38,533 bases of DNA from a virus. Below are positions 24,201 through 31,336 of the stretch, piece after piece (the stretch's first letter is position 1; each line of letters opens with the position of its first letter). The notes under the pieces are model-generated. The model ran no database searches. It was given only the letters and a program-made list of their open reading frames with translations, and had not been told where the DNA came from. A program made the position numbers and the translations under genes. The stretch lies in IMG/VR virus record IMGVR_UViG_3300027710_000063, positions 1 to 38,533 of that record; one strand, 5' to 3'.

Positions 24201-24416
24201 GCAACTGCGCTGAGTGTCTACGGCCTTAACAATCCGGACTGGGCTCCGTTCCTCGTTCCGCGCAAGAACACCAACATGAATCGTGACCCTAGCCGCTTGA
24301 TGGTTATGGGTGCGGGTCAGCGTACGGCGGGCGGCGGCGGGTCTTCTGTGGCGACGAAATCTGGAGAGGTCGGTAATTTCGCCTGTGTAGCTGGTTCAAG
24401 GAGATTAAAACGATGA
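21246..24416 (+). CDS. terL: Large terminase subunit (packaging ATPase/nuclease) interrupted by an intein
   Basis: The motor that cuts and pumps DNA into the prohead. The 1056-residue precursor would give a ~723-residue mature terminase after splicing. N-terminal residues 120-160 form a zinc-ribbon-like Cys set (Cys120, Cys125, Cys157, Cys160). The Walker A loop is split: GQR (184-186), then the intein, then SGKS (520-523), restoring GQRSGKS. Walker B is FLAAIDEI with Asp641-Glu642. The RNase H-type nuclease shows VLAIDAGETNNS, ILLADRWNSTKLL and LTDDLWRATALS with the expected acidic residues. The start is ATG 21246 with AAGTGAG upstream. The gene overlaps the next by 4 bases. The zinc ribbon next to the ATPase is uncommon in T4-type terminases as I know them. 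Confidence 0.93.
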   Translation: MAKKKADPTVKKRLKAGRVAALDLLIEEGAGGGTAVVTMPEFDPEKGVSAPDFESSDDFNVERILNESGEASIPVDLKFDDSSMPTAKNFFEWVSSSNYLAATPYLEQALIGIRLFGEYCPNPECSDTEWMQTENHEPSEGIVGLLNKVTLLEHGVCPKCGSKRSMLFKKRRLNLYNELAVCAGQRCVTGNTLLTTDMGLRRVRDLPVNGDDSVMSDLNVMLNNKACRVHKVLKDTDCNRLVAANLSNGMSLRGTADHGVEGWAFSYRPLSDCGRSPIVVNLGTHDSKPFPTKEFVLGLHAKYKTSGVVTRGAHFSCGEDFMLPVIADLAKGNVRVVGNRPYLDGDGVTLSRNIVLQHLVAAHMRDDVLAELPDYVLTQPRETLAVFFASLFELGEVTVVSEQLARDIQVLAVGCNQPIVREGCTLIRDRAAYDDFSPLAETVQRVCPDFAPSAWDRATLVTLLADVQESDPLHYLKRLVDGKFAVFTAEVEHIEPEPVWTFEVPSGQRYVSNGMVSENSGKSIVVAMLSTYITHLLLKVQKPTRLFNVGDNQILHGTFVALTLAQAKDTLWDPYYGYLLDSPWFQRYHALIRRLEALHGVEVLKLRDTFVLYRHRNLYVYAAGPDKRVLRGRTRFLAAIDEIGYFDNNAAAQKVKTGAAEVHIALERSLLTVRANEQRLVDEGYDNLLTGYMLNVSSPSDYRDKICELVRLSQSSRKILGIHAPTWKMNPHIPRDNEIIVDAFQRDPMTAARDYGAQPPVSASPFISPVVVNDTMREVGRNEVEYTHQINRASNAGIQERTIYGVVTRIKETDVPSVLAIDAGETNNSFALSCTSTRDGMASIDLLIEIMPAPGVALNYTMIFDYLIVPVIKARNVRILLADRWNSTKLLQDALATSLVDVSKKYSLKYNDMWDVKNQMQGGTLSYPRSTHVKSVTDILNSDLSDYPECFKGRPVEHFMYQCVTIQDSRNQVLKGQGLTDDLWRATALSVYGLNNPDWAPFLVPRKNTNMNRDPSRLMVMGAGQRTAGGGGSSVATKSGEVGNFACVAGSRRLKR
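21804..22802 (+). mobile_element. 333-aa intein in the terminase Walker A loop, endonuclease motifs degenerate
   Basis: The in-frame insertion runs from Cys187 to Asn519 of the precursor, and Ser520 is the downstream nucleophile. Splice block A is CVTGNTLLTTDMGLRRVRDL; block B has Thr255 and His258 in GTADHG; block F/G reads VPSGQRYVSNGMVSEN. The usual block F His is replaced, and the penultimate residue is Glu rather than His. Two segments sit where dodecapeptide (LAGLIDADG) motifs belong: EFVLGLHAKYKTSGVV (294-309) and LAVFFASLFELGEVTV (384-399), 90 residues apart. Both lack the catalytic Asp. The domain is therefore probably a decaying homing endonuclease. Removing it rebuilds a normal P-loop. 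Confidence 0.9.
24046..24065 (+). promoter_or_regulatory. AATCTGTAACTGATATATTG, motif-like site inside the terminase gene
   Basis: This differs little from the intergenic AATCTGTAAATGATAATTG. It lies about 370 bases before the small zinc-ribbon and portal genes, so it could act as an internal promoter for them. It also encodes ordinary terminase residues (KSVTDILN), and chance is possible. Confidence 0.3.
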
Positions 24417-24658
24417 ATAAGTTCAACAACCCCGCACGTAACCGTTTGGCGGAACGTCAAGCAGTTCGTGCTGGCAAGGTCGATAATGATCTTGCCGCTG
24501 CCAACGTTGCGGTGGCATCCACTTCCGCTCTGAGTATCGACCGAGTAGACGTGTGCCCCAAATGCAAAGGCGGTATGCAACCTTCCACTCTGGCTGGGGG
24601 CCGCCCTGCATCGTTCTGCGCGCAGTGCTGCGTGACCATGCCCGTACCCGAGGCGTAA
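24413..24658 (+). CDS. Small zinc-ribbon protein, 81 aa
   Basis: ATG 24413 overlaps the terminase stop (ATGA), with AAGGAG 10 bases upstream. The N-terminal half is helical and Ala/Asn-rich. Residues about 48-76 hold a CPKC...CAQC pair, a four-Cys zinc ribbon. Its place between terminase and portal suggests a part in packaging or head completion, and it may relate to the zinc ribbon in the terminase N-terminus. No specific family is recognised. Confidence 0.75.
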   Translation: MNKFNNPARNRLAERQAVRAGKVDNDLAAANVAVASTSALSIDRVDVCPKCKGGMQPSTLAGGRPASFCAQCCVTMPVPEA

Positions 24659-24662
24659 ACGC

Positions 24663-26597
24663 ATGGGAGTTAAGTTCAAGTCTCAAAGTGACTTCTCTGA
24701 CAGAGGTGCCGCTTCCACAAAAGGAAAAGCTGCATCGAAGTCAGTCGGAGTTGCTGGAACATCAGAACTTGGCGCGAGTCTTCTGCGTGCAGCAAAAGAC
24801 GGTGTGAAGGAGCGTGCGAAAATGCGCGCTGCCGAAACCAATGATTCCCGCAAACTGAAATCGCTGTCCGCAGGGGGCGGCGGTTCCAGTGCAGGCAATA
24901 TGCAGTTTGGTTCGGTGGCTCTCGATATTGACGTAGACCCGTTGCTCGAAGGGATGGCGTACGACACTGACGACAAGCATTTGTTCAACGTGTACCGCGA
25001 CATTTATAACTTCGATCCGATCTGTGGTAGCTACGTCGATATGGTGAGCACGCTCCCTTACGACGAGTTCTCGTTCGGCGGTGCGAAAGACGCACTGCTC
25101 GAACCGTTCTATGAAACGTGTGACCGTCTCCGCATCGGGTCAATGCTGCCAGCGATTACCGCTGACCGACTTGTTACTGGTGCCCACGTTTCATCCATGC
25201 TCTACAACAAACAGAAGGCGCAGTTCCTCGACTTGTGGTGCCACCGCTACGACAACATCGACGTGTACCCGCTGCCGTTCAACAACCAAGATCCGATTTT
25301 GGAGTTGACCGTTCCGCAGGATATGCGCGACGTCATGCTGCGTGATAGTCCGCGCGTGAAGAAGTTGCGGGAGTACATCGGAAGTGACTTGTGCGCCAAG
25401 ATTGACGGTGGTGAGAAGATTGAACTCGAACCGCTGGGCACAATCTGGCTGCCGCGCCGTCCGTTCACCACTGGCCCAGGGAGATCGATCTTCGGTCGCG
25501 TGCTTCCTGTTTGGTTGATCGAGAAGAACCTGTATCGCGGGACGCTTATCGAGAGTGGACGTCGCCAGCGTGGTATTCTGCACGCGCAACTTGGTGACGG
25601 TGCTGACTGGGAAGCGAGCGTCGAAGAAATGCAGTACGTCACTGACTTACTGCTCGCGGCGGACGCTGATCCGATCGGTGCGGTAATCGCCACACGTCTC
25701 GGTGTTCAGATCAACGAGTTCCGTCAAGGCGGTGACTTCTGGAAGATCACGGACATTTGGGACACGACTACGCAATACAAATTGCGTGCGCTCGGTGCGA
25801 GTGAGGCGCTGCTGTCTGGTGACGCCACGTTCTCCAACGGCGAGCAAGGCATGATGGCGTTCATGGAAAGTCTCGCTGCTCAACGTAACGAACTTACCCG
25901 CCGCTTGTTCTACGAGAAATTGTTCCCGTTGGTCTCCATCATCAACGGTCTGGCTGTAAGTCGAAGCGGCAACGTGATTCGCAAGTCCGGTCTGATGAGT
26001 GGTGACGCAATGGACGTTCTCGCTCGCGTGCAAGATGGCTCCAAGTTGTTCATCCCGTCCGTTCATTGGGCGAAGAAGTTGCGACCCACTTCTGACCAAG
26101 GTCAGATGGAAGCGCTGCGTGCGATGACTGAAATGGGTGTGCCCATTCCGTTGCGCGCGATTGCGGCATCCGCAGGCTACAACCTCGACCAGTTGATGGG
26201 CGACCAAGATGAAAACTTGGCGATGCAGCGCAAGATGCTGGATTACCAACGTCGTCTCGCGGAGCTGAAAAAGAACTACGGCCCGAAAGAAGAAGACGAT
26301 GCAGGTGGCGGCGGTGGCGGCTCGTTCTCAAGCGCCAACTTCGGCGGCCCGCTTCTCGGTCGTAAGAAATTGTCAGAGCGCGATTTCGGTAGTCTCGGCG
26401 AAGCGTTCGAACGTACTGCGACAGGTAAGAAGAAATACATCTACAACCAGCGCGGTGCTCACGACAAGGCAAACAACGCCATCTACAAATCTGTAAAGAA
26501 TCTTACAGCGAACGGCCAGAATCGTCTGGCGTCCACGTCTTCCGTTTCGGCAACCCCCGAGCGCTGGGAGACTCTTGCAAACGCACGCATGTACTAA
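24663..26597 (+). CDS. Portal-like protein, 644 aa
   Basis: Probably the dodecameric portal through which DNA enters the head. The support is location two genes after the terminase, the length, and the layout. A flexible Ser/Gly/Ala-rich N-terminus (to about 80) is followed by FNVYRDIYNFDPICGSYVDM, typical of the start of portal wing domains. There is a central beta-rich part (about 175-280) and a helical stem/crown-like part (about 315-470) with QRNELTRRLFYEKLFPLVS, then AMRKM-type helices and a Gly/Lys-rich tail. ATG 24663 follows the upstream TAA by 4 bases, with a poor ribosome site, implying coupling. Similarity is by layout and context, not a unique motif. Confidence 0.75.
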   Translation: MGVKFKSQSDFSDRGAASTKGKAASKSVGVAGTSELGASLLRAAKDGVKERAKMRAAETNDSRKLKSLSAGGGGSSAGNMQFGSVALDIDVDPLLEGMAYDTDDKHLFNVYRDIYNFDPICGSYVDMVSTLPYDEFSFGGAKDALLEPFYETCDRLRIGSMLPAITADRLVTGAHVSSMLYNKQKAQFLDLWCHRYDNIDVYPLPFNNQDPILELTVPQDMRDVMLRDSPRVKKLREYIGSDLCAKIDGGEKIELEPLGTIWLPRRPFTTGPGRSIFGRVLPVWLIEKNLYRGTLIESGRRQRGILHAQLGDGADWEASVEEMQYVTDLLLAADADPIGAVIATRLGVQINEFRQGGDFWKITDIWDTTTQYKLRALGASEALLSGDATFSNGEQGMMAFMESLAAQRNELTRRLFYEKLFPLVSIINGLAVSRSGNVIRKSGLMSGDAMDVLARVQDGSKLFIPSVHWAKKLRPTSDQGQMEALRAMTEMGVPIPLRAIAASAGYNLDQLMGDQDENLAMQRKMLDYQRRLAELKKNYGPKEEDDAGGGGGGSFSSANFGGPLLGRKKLSERDFGSLGEAFERTATGKKKYIYNQRGAHDKANNAIYKSVKNLTANGQNRLASTSSVSATPERWETLANARMY

Positions 26598-26607
26598 GGA
26601 GTGATTC

Positions 26608-27255
26608 ATGGGGTGGAAGGATTGGCTGACTGGTTTGGCTAAAAGGAATCCATCAACTGACGTTGACACTGTGTCGCTGTTTAAAGAGCGCGTTGCAGCC
26701 GCAGCCGGAGAAGTGATTGAGGGTCAGGCTTCTCAACACACTCTGGCGCGTGAAGCGTACGGCGCGGTCGCGTATCTTTTCGAAGAGCGCGGCCACTTCC
26801 AGTCCTTCATGCAAGCTGCCCGTGTTCTGGGAAAGGCCAGTGTAGAGTTCGGAATGTTCCCGAGCGATGCGCCAGTCTTTGGCGGCACTCCGCTATCTGT
26901 TGAGGATACCGCATTCTATATCGCGGTGGCCGTGGCACTCGGCACGACCAACACTAACCGTGCGGCGTGCGAGTTGCTTGCTGCGCATGTGCGATTGCGT
27001 GAAGCGAGTTCTGCACTCGACCGTGAGTTGAATGCAAGCGTGCTAACTGCAAGTGCGAAGCGCGCGGAGAAGTTGCGCCTAGCGCGAGAGACGTGCATTA
27101 AGGAAGTGGAGCGCTTGTCGCTCTCCTTCTTCAACGCGACGCACCATCGACTGCGCCCGCAAGTCTATGCGAGCTGGCACTCGTTCGCTGGTAACATCGC
27201 GCGGGAGAAGTTCCCGCCCGTTCATGTCTTTGCAAAGAGGTATGCACATCAATGA
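26608..27255 (+). CDS. Hypothetical protein, 215 aa, after portal
   Basis: ATG 26608 follows AAGGAGTGATTC. The protein is helical, Ala-rich and basic towards its C-terminus (AKRAEKLRLARETCIKEVER). It opens MGWKDWLTGLAKRN, an amphipathic stretch. It has no membrane segment or known motif. It overlaps the next gene by 4 bases. By position it could be a head or portal-associated protein, but nothing in the sequence shows this. Confidence 0.7.
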   Translation: MGWKDWLTGLAKRNPSTDVDTVSLFKERVAAAAGEVIEGQASQHTLAREAYGAVAYLFEERGHFQSFMQAARVLGKASVEFGMFPSDAPVFGGTPLSVEDTAFYIAVAVALGTTNTNRAACELLAAHVRLREASSALDRELNASVLTASAKRAEKLRLARETCIKEVERLSLSFFNATHHRLRPQVYASWHSFAGNIAREKFPPVHVFAKRYAHQ

Positions 27256-27536
27256 CTGACTCTGATGACGTAATCGTGATTATGCGGAAGGTTACTGAGC
27301 AGTACGGCGAACGTTTCTCGCTTGCCGTCGCCACTGAGCTGGCGTACGAAGCAAACGCCGCATCTGCGTCAGCCGCGCGCAACATCGCCGAAGCAAATAC
27401 CGCTCCCGATGAGCTGCGTCGCATTGAAGCGTCGTGCTTCTACCGTAACCTGATTACCACAACGCCGGAAGCGGTTCACGCTGCAATCAAAGCCGTGATT
27501 GCAACTGGCGAGTTCAACAACCCGAATAAGGACTGA
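27252..27536 (+). CDS. Hypothetical protein, 94 aa
   Basis: ATGA overlap with the upstream stop. Small, helical and Ala-rich (ATELAYEANAASASAARNIA), without cysteine motifs or membrane segments. The end EFNNPNKD precedes the next gene by 4 bases. The family is not recognised. Confidence 0.65.
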   Translation: MTDSDDVIVIMRKVTEQYGERFSLAVATELAYEANAASASAARNIAEANTAPDELRRIEASCFYRNLITTTPEAVHAAIKAVIATGEFNNPNKD

Positions 27537-27540
27537 TCAC

Positions 27541-27936
27541 ATGTATAGCATTGTCGAAGGCGACGTACGCCTCTTCTCTCACAAAGTCTCTGGCAGTACC
27601 ATCGTGTTCAACTTTACTCCGATGAGCGAAGGTGCCGATTCCGTGTGTGCTCAACTTGCTGCACACGCCAAGACGGAAGACGCTGTTGAGCAAGCAGAAG
27701 TCATTCTGCTCGGTGACGGAACAGAAGACGCGCCGGATCGCAGCCTCGACCAAACGGGTGAACTGATCACCCAATGGCTCGACGATCTGGGATACGAAGA
27801 AGACGCATGGGGCGCATCGCTCATTGACGCGACCTACGTCAAGTCTGGCAAGTCTGAGATCTACGTTCTGAGCGTCGGTGTAGCCGACCCAGACGCATCG
27901 TTTGCCGAGGGCGGCTCCGGTGCGGACTGGAACTAA
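27541..27936 (+). CDS. Acidic hypothetical protein, 131 aa
   Basis: The start ATG 27541 (MYSIVEGDVRLFSHKV) has AAGGA about 9 bases upstream, and a start at 27499 would overlap the previous gene without a ribosome site. The product is acidic, with a beta-like first half and a second half containing EQAEVILLGDGTEDAPDRSL. No family is recognised. A strong stem-loop begins 8 bases after its stop. Confidence 0.7.
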   Translation: MYSIVEGDVRLFSHKVSGSTIVFNFTPMSEGADSVCAQLAAHAKTEDAVEQAEVILLGDGTEDAPDRSLDQTGELITQWLDDLGYEEDAWGASLIDATYVKSGKSEIYVLSVGVADPDASFAEGGSGADWN

Positions 27937-27943
27937 TCTGCCG

Positions 27944-27975
27944 AATGGGAGCCCTGTGCTCCCATTTTCTATTTC
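27944..27975 (+). terminator. AATGGGAGC stem-loop with T-rich tail
   Basis: AATGGGAGC (27944-27952) pairs with GCTCCCATT (27958-27966), a 9-bp stem with a 5-base loop followed by TTCTATTTC. It is a good intrinsic terminator candidate. It also contains the only plausible start codon (GTG 27956) of the next frame and its GGGAG ribosome site, so it could act at the translation level instead. Confidence 0.6.
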
Positions 27976-28162
27976 ACGACATGTTCGCGTTGTCCGTAAC
28001 CTGCTGAATGATGCAACGCCTGTTTACGCCGCGCAGTATATCAAGGCCAACATTGACCACAAAGAGTATCCCGCGCTGTGGGCGCAGCTTACGCCAATCG
28101 TCGGCCAGCAAACTGTAAATGAAATACATAACTTGCTGAGATTCCTTGGAGGTAAAATGTGA
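27956..28162 (+). CDS. Small hypothetical protein, 68 aa, start within a hairpin
   Basis: The frame contains no ATG until its last residue. The best start is GTG 27956, with GGGAG 4 bases upstream, placed inside the stem-loop at 27944-27966. Basic near the N-terminus (SRHVRVVRNLLND), then helical, ending LLRFLGGKM. It overlaps the GTG of the next gene by 4 bases (GTGA), which supports real coding. If translated, the hairpin would mask its ribosome site. A short reading frame of this kind could also be a regulatory leader. Confidence 0.45.
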   Translation: MLPFSISRHVRVVRNLLNDATPVYAAQYIKANIDHKEYPALWAQLTPIVGQQTVNEIHNLLRFLGGKM

Positions 28163-28608
28163 GAAGGCGAATACTGCGTGAGTCTTTGGCGAAACACAAA
28201 GGCACGTATGACATGGTTTTCTGCGACCTATGCGATGCGCGTGGAGTTAAACACCTTCTTGCGCGCGACGGGATCGTAGTTGCCTTCAACGTGTCACGCT
28301 TCGAACTCGCACGGTGTTCATACCGGACATGGAAGACATGGCCCATCATAGGAAAAGGGGTGGATATTCCGAAATCGCGTGTCGTAATGTTGACGGACTC
28401 GCGCCAAGGAATTCCAGCGTTCTCTCACCCACTGGTGTATGACGGAGCGTCGTGGTTGTACCAATTCCACTGGATGCTTGAGCTGCAAGCTGCGCGTGTG
28501 TTCTGCACAGGCACTCGCGTTAATGCAATGCTCGACGCACTCGATCAACAGGAAGGTGCGACGTGGCTGGCTGATGTTCATATCACCTTGCTGAGACAAA
28601 ACAAATGA
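28159..28608 (+). CDS. Hypothetical protein with GTG start, 149 aa
   Basis: GTG 28159 has a near-perfect GGAGG 6 bases upstream and overlaps the previous stop (GTGA). The ATG two bases earlier is followed at once by TGA, so GTG is preferred. The protein is basic, with a CDLC pair near residue 22 and many aromatic residues in the second half (SWLYQFHWMLEL). It shows no membrane segment or named motif. It overlaps the exonuclease gene by 4 bases and is therefore co-translated with it; role unknown. Confidence 0.7.
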   Translation: MRRRILRESLAKHKGTYDMVFCDLCDARGVKHLLARDGIVVAFNVSRFELARCSYRTWKTWPIIGKGVDIPKSRVVMLTDSRQGIPAFSHPLVYDGASWLYQFHWMLELQAARVFCTGTRVNAMLDALDQQEGATWLADVHITLLRQNK

Positions 28609-29543
28609 ATCATATACACGCCATCGACCTGAGCAACTGGATACATCGCGCGTACTACGTGGCCCCTGCCGAGCTTTCTGCGAACGGGGAACCCACGGGT
28701 GCCGCCAAAGTATTCATCAACATGGTCGAAGCGCTGGTCTCCAAGGTAAAGGAAACGGCAGGCAAGAACGACAAGCACTTCTTCGTTTTCGCCGTTGACT
28801 GCCCTCGCGAGAAATCGAATCGCTACTTGAAGGTTGCGCGCTGGGTCAAGAAGAAAGGGCTCGACGAAAACCATCTGTATAAAGCCGGACGTGATGACGA
28901 TCCGGAAAAGCGTGCCTCGATTCGCTCGCAAATAAAACTCGTGTTGAAGATGCTCGAAGTTTCCGGCTTCCCTCTGTTTGCCGCTGATGGCGCAGAAGCG
29001 GATGATGTGCTGGCAACCATTTCATTCATCTTCAAAGACGACCCGGACATCCGTGTGTGGCTTTACACCCGCGACAAGGATTGCGCCCAACTGTTGAAGC
29101 ACAAGAACACCAGTATCATCATGCCGGATACTGGCAACGCGAAACAGATTGTGCTGTCCACGTCGAAGGACTGCATTGCCAAATACGGAGTGCCGCCGAA
29201 GCGCATCGTTGATTACCTGACGATGTTGGGTGACAAGGCGGATAATATTCCCGGTATCCCTGGGCTGGGGGAATCGAAAGCTGCGGCTGCGCTCAAGCAA
29301 TACGGGTCGCTGTCTTCGGCATTAGAGGATCCTGATTTCGTTAAGCGCTTCAAGTCTCTGCGTGAAGGTTCGCTGGTTATGCCAGTGAAGATGATGCGCA
29401 ACTTGATCCGACTCGACACCGAGGTACAAGGAATCCCAACTGACTTGGAGGACTACGCACGCAAGCCGCTAACTGATAAGCGCGTAGAGCGTATGCGTAA
29501 ACTCCGTAAGAAGTACCGTTTCTCTTCACTGTTTGGAGCATAG
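28605..29543 (+). CDS. 5'-3' exonuclease (FEN/T4 RNase H-like), 312 aa
   Basis: A flap/5' nuclease that would remove RNA primers during lagging-strand synthesis. The PIN-like active site is visible: Asp8 in HAIDLSNWIHRAYY; Asp in FAVDCPREKSNR; EADDVLA (around 128-134); and TRDKDCAQLL (around 149-158). The helix-3-turn-helix DNA-binding motif GDKADNIPGIPGLGESKAAA (about 208-227) is characteristic of the family and of the PolA 5' nuclease domain. The length matches stand-alone phage nucleases (T4 Rnh is about 305). The start overlaps the upstream stop (ATGA). The helicase and topoisomerase elsewhere in the window suggest the phage carries its own replisome. Confidence 0.92.
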   Translation: MNHIHAIDLSNWIHRAYYVAPAELSANGEPTGAAKVFINMVEALVSKVKETAGKNDKHFFVFAVDCPREKSNRYLKVARWVKKKGLDENHLYKAGRDDDPEKRASIRSQIKLVLKMLEVSGFPLFAADGAEADDVLATISFIFKDDPDIRVWLYTRDKDCAQLLKHKNTSIIMPDTGNAKQIVLSTSKDCIAKYGVPPKRIVDYLTMLGDKADNIPGIPGLGESKAAAALKQYGSLSSALEDPDFVKRFKSLREGSLVMPVKMMRNLIRLDTEVQGIPTDLEDYARKPLTDKRVERMRKLRKKYRFSSLFGA

Positions 29544-29546
29544 GAT

Positions 29547-30455
29547 ATGGCTAACGTAACTAAACTCGAAGAACTCATGTCTATCGGCGTGGGTGGAAAA
29601 TCCAATCGTCAACCTTCCAAGCAGCGCCCGCGCCCGACGGAGGGACTGCAAGGTGCTGGCCGCGAACTCGTTCGCCGTGCAGTTGGTGAGTCAATGACTC
29701 CGGTCGCCGAGAATCTTTTCATCGCAGTCGAAGGGCGTCAAACTGCTGCGCTGCGTGCTGGTCTCTTCGACGTGTTCGTCGTTGAGAGTTTCGCTGGTGC
29801 GCCATTCCCCAGTAGCCCGACCGAACGTTTCCTGAAAGCAGACTTCCCGAATACCTGTTCGCAGTACGGCTCGATCATGCAGTACGCGCGCAGTGAAGTT
29901 TCGAGCAACGTGCTGATGGATGGGACTTCAACCGCCGAGTACCTGCTCGCTTCTTCCATCCTGTTGCCGATGGGTAATCACGGCGTAACGCTGGCTTACT
30001 CGTTCTTCGAGTACGGTGCAGAAATCCGCCGCTCGATCAACGACCGCAACATGAAAGATGCTGCGGCCAAAGGTCAGAAGCAACCGCGTCCGCTGAATCG
30101 CGTTACCGTTGAGAACATCTTCAAGGTGTTCGCTTCCATCGCGCGCCAAGCGTCGAGCCTGACGCCGCGCAACGGCCAACGTCTGGCCATCGGCATGAAT
30201 CGCATTTACGGTGGCACCAGTGGCATGTTGATGCACGACCTGCTGCGCATTCTCGCCGAAGTTGCTGCGCTGTATCCGCACATCGACTGGTTCATCATTT
30301 CTCCGAAGAACCCCGATGACGCCGTGCTGCATCCGTTCGATTACGCCCGCTGGCTGGAGCGCAAAGCCGAACGCGAAGCCCGCGCCGCTCGCCCGCAACG
30401 CCGCATGAAGCCGCGCCGTCCGCAGCAACAGCAACGTCAGGCGCGGAGAGCGTAA
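29547..30455 (+). CDS. Hypothetical protein with a very basic C-terminus, 302 aa
   Basis: ATG 29547 lies 3 bases after the exonuclease stop. The N-terminal ~40 residues are disordered-looking. The centre appears folded, with FNV-type helices and GQRLAIGMNRIYGGTSGMLM (about 210-230). The last ~40 residues are Arg/Gln-rich (RRMKPRRPQQQQRQARRA), likely binding nucleic acid. Codon bias is strong in this region. The family is not recognised. Placement next to the exonuclease hints at a replication or nucleic-acid role, unproven. Confidence 0.75.
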   Translation: MANVTKLEELMSIGVGGKSNRQPSKQRPRPTEGLQGAGRELVRRAVGESMTPVAENLFIAVEGRQTAALRAGLFDVFVVESFAGAPFPSSPTERFLKADFPNTCSQYGSIMQYARSEVSSNVLMDGTSTAEYLLASSILLPMGNHGVTLAYSFFEYGAEIRRSINDRNMKDAAAKGQKQPRPLNRVTVENIFKVFASIARQASSLTPRNGQRLAIGMNRIYGGTSGMLMHDLLRILAEVAALYPHIDWFIISPKNPDDAVLHPFDYARWLERKAEREARAARPQRRMKPRRPQQQQRQARRA

Positions 30456-30456
30456 C

Positions 30457-31059
30457 ATGGTACTTGTGACTGCTAACCCTCTGGTATCCAAAGGCTGTAC
30501 CATCGAGAAAATTCTTGATGCGTTGCGGGCACCGCTTAACCGAGACCTCAAGCGCCTCATACTCCCACGGACGCAATGTGCTCAACGTACGTTCTATCGT
30601 AACGTGAAGTTCATTTCCGAAGTGCTGCGTGATATGGAGCGCCGTGGTTTTCAACTCCCTGATGGATGCAAGTCAGAACAACGACAACTCAAGGGAGTAA
30701 AGGGCAGTCATACGTTTCGCGCTTTCAATCTGGTCAAGATGCCATCCGGAGTGACGTATTCGCTTGTTGCGTCAAGCTCCGGTGTTATCGCGGTTGCGGA
30801 GTGCGGAGGCCATCGCTCCGTCCTATACATCTACTCATCTGCTGGTTGCACGGTTCCGATTTATTCCGACGTGCCTGCGCCAACGCTGCTTGCCGAGTTC
30901 GACACTCTGGTGATTCCGTGGTTCAATCACTTCTGTGAGGGTCTGCGGTTCCAAGTGTCGAACCCTGCGCCTCGCGTTGTCCAACTACTGGCGGGTGATG
31001 AGTTTGGAGGTCTCTATCATGAGAATGTTCCGGAAACTGACAAGCCTAAAGCTGTTTGA
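30457..31059 (+). CDS. Hypothetical protein, 200 aa
   Basis: ATG 30457 follows GGAGAGCGTAAC, one base after the previous stop. The N-terminal half is basic and helical (APLNRDLKRLILPRTQCAQR). The second half looks beta-rich (VTYSLVASSSGVIAVAEC, SVLYIYSSAGCTVPIYSD). It has no recognised motif. Its 3' end overlaps the next gene by 41 bases, which is long for this window but supported by the downstream ribosome site. Confidence 0.7.
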   Translation: MVLVTANPLVSKGCTIEKILDALRAPLNRDLKRLILPRTQCAQRTFYRNVKFISEVLRDMERRGFQLPDGCKSEQRQLKGVKGSHTFRAFNLVKMPSGVTYSLVASSSGVIAVAECGGHRSVLYIYSSAGCTVPIYSDVPAPTLLAEFDTLVIPWFNHFCEGLRFQVSNPAPRVVQLLAGDEFGGLYHENVPETDKPKAV

Positions 31060-31336
31060 CATATCGGTGGTTTCATCGCGTGTCGAGATAGTGGGCAGCA
31101 ACGCGATCATCTACGGGGTAAAGCGCGAAGACTTCATCAAGGCCGCGCGTGTCGAGCCCCCGTGTGTAATGGAAGTAAGCGGACACTCGTATCCGGTGAT
31201 CGTCAATGGTGCGAATCGCGTACCAGAGGCACTGACTCCCGAGACTAGCAATATCTATCTCGAAGTCGAATCACCAACGGGTGACGCGCTTTATATGTCT
31301 GAGGAAGGCGCTGATGTTAACAGGGTCGAAAGTTGA
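31019..31336 (+). CDS. Hypothetical protein, 105 aa
   Basis: ATG 31019 is selected because a GGAGG lies 8 bases upstream, inside the previous gene. A longer frame from 30935 lacks a ribosome site. Residues about 12-60 look beta-rich (FDISVVSSRVEIVGSNAIIY). The end is acidic (EEGADVNRVES). It overlaps the following gene by 23 bases. No family is recognised. Confidence 0.65.
   Translation: MRMFRKLTSLKLFDISVVSSRVEIVGSNAIIYGVKREDFIKAARVEPPCVMEVSGHSYPVIVNGANRVPEALTPETSNIYLEVESPTGDALYMSEEGADVNRVES

Noticed and set aside
26485-26505. CTGTAAAG strings inside coding regions (for example 2890, 3221, 7492, 26490, 28112)
   Set aside because: They fit Val-Lys or Val-Asn codon pairs (GTA AAG/AAT) and mostly lack the flanking TAATTG part, so most are probably not promoters.
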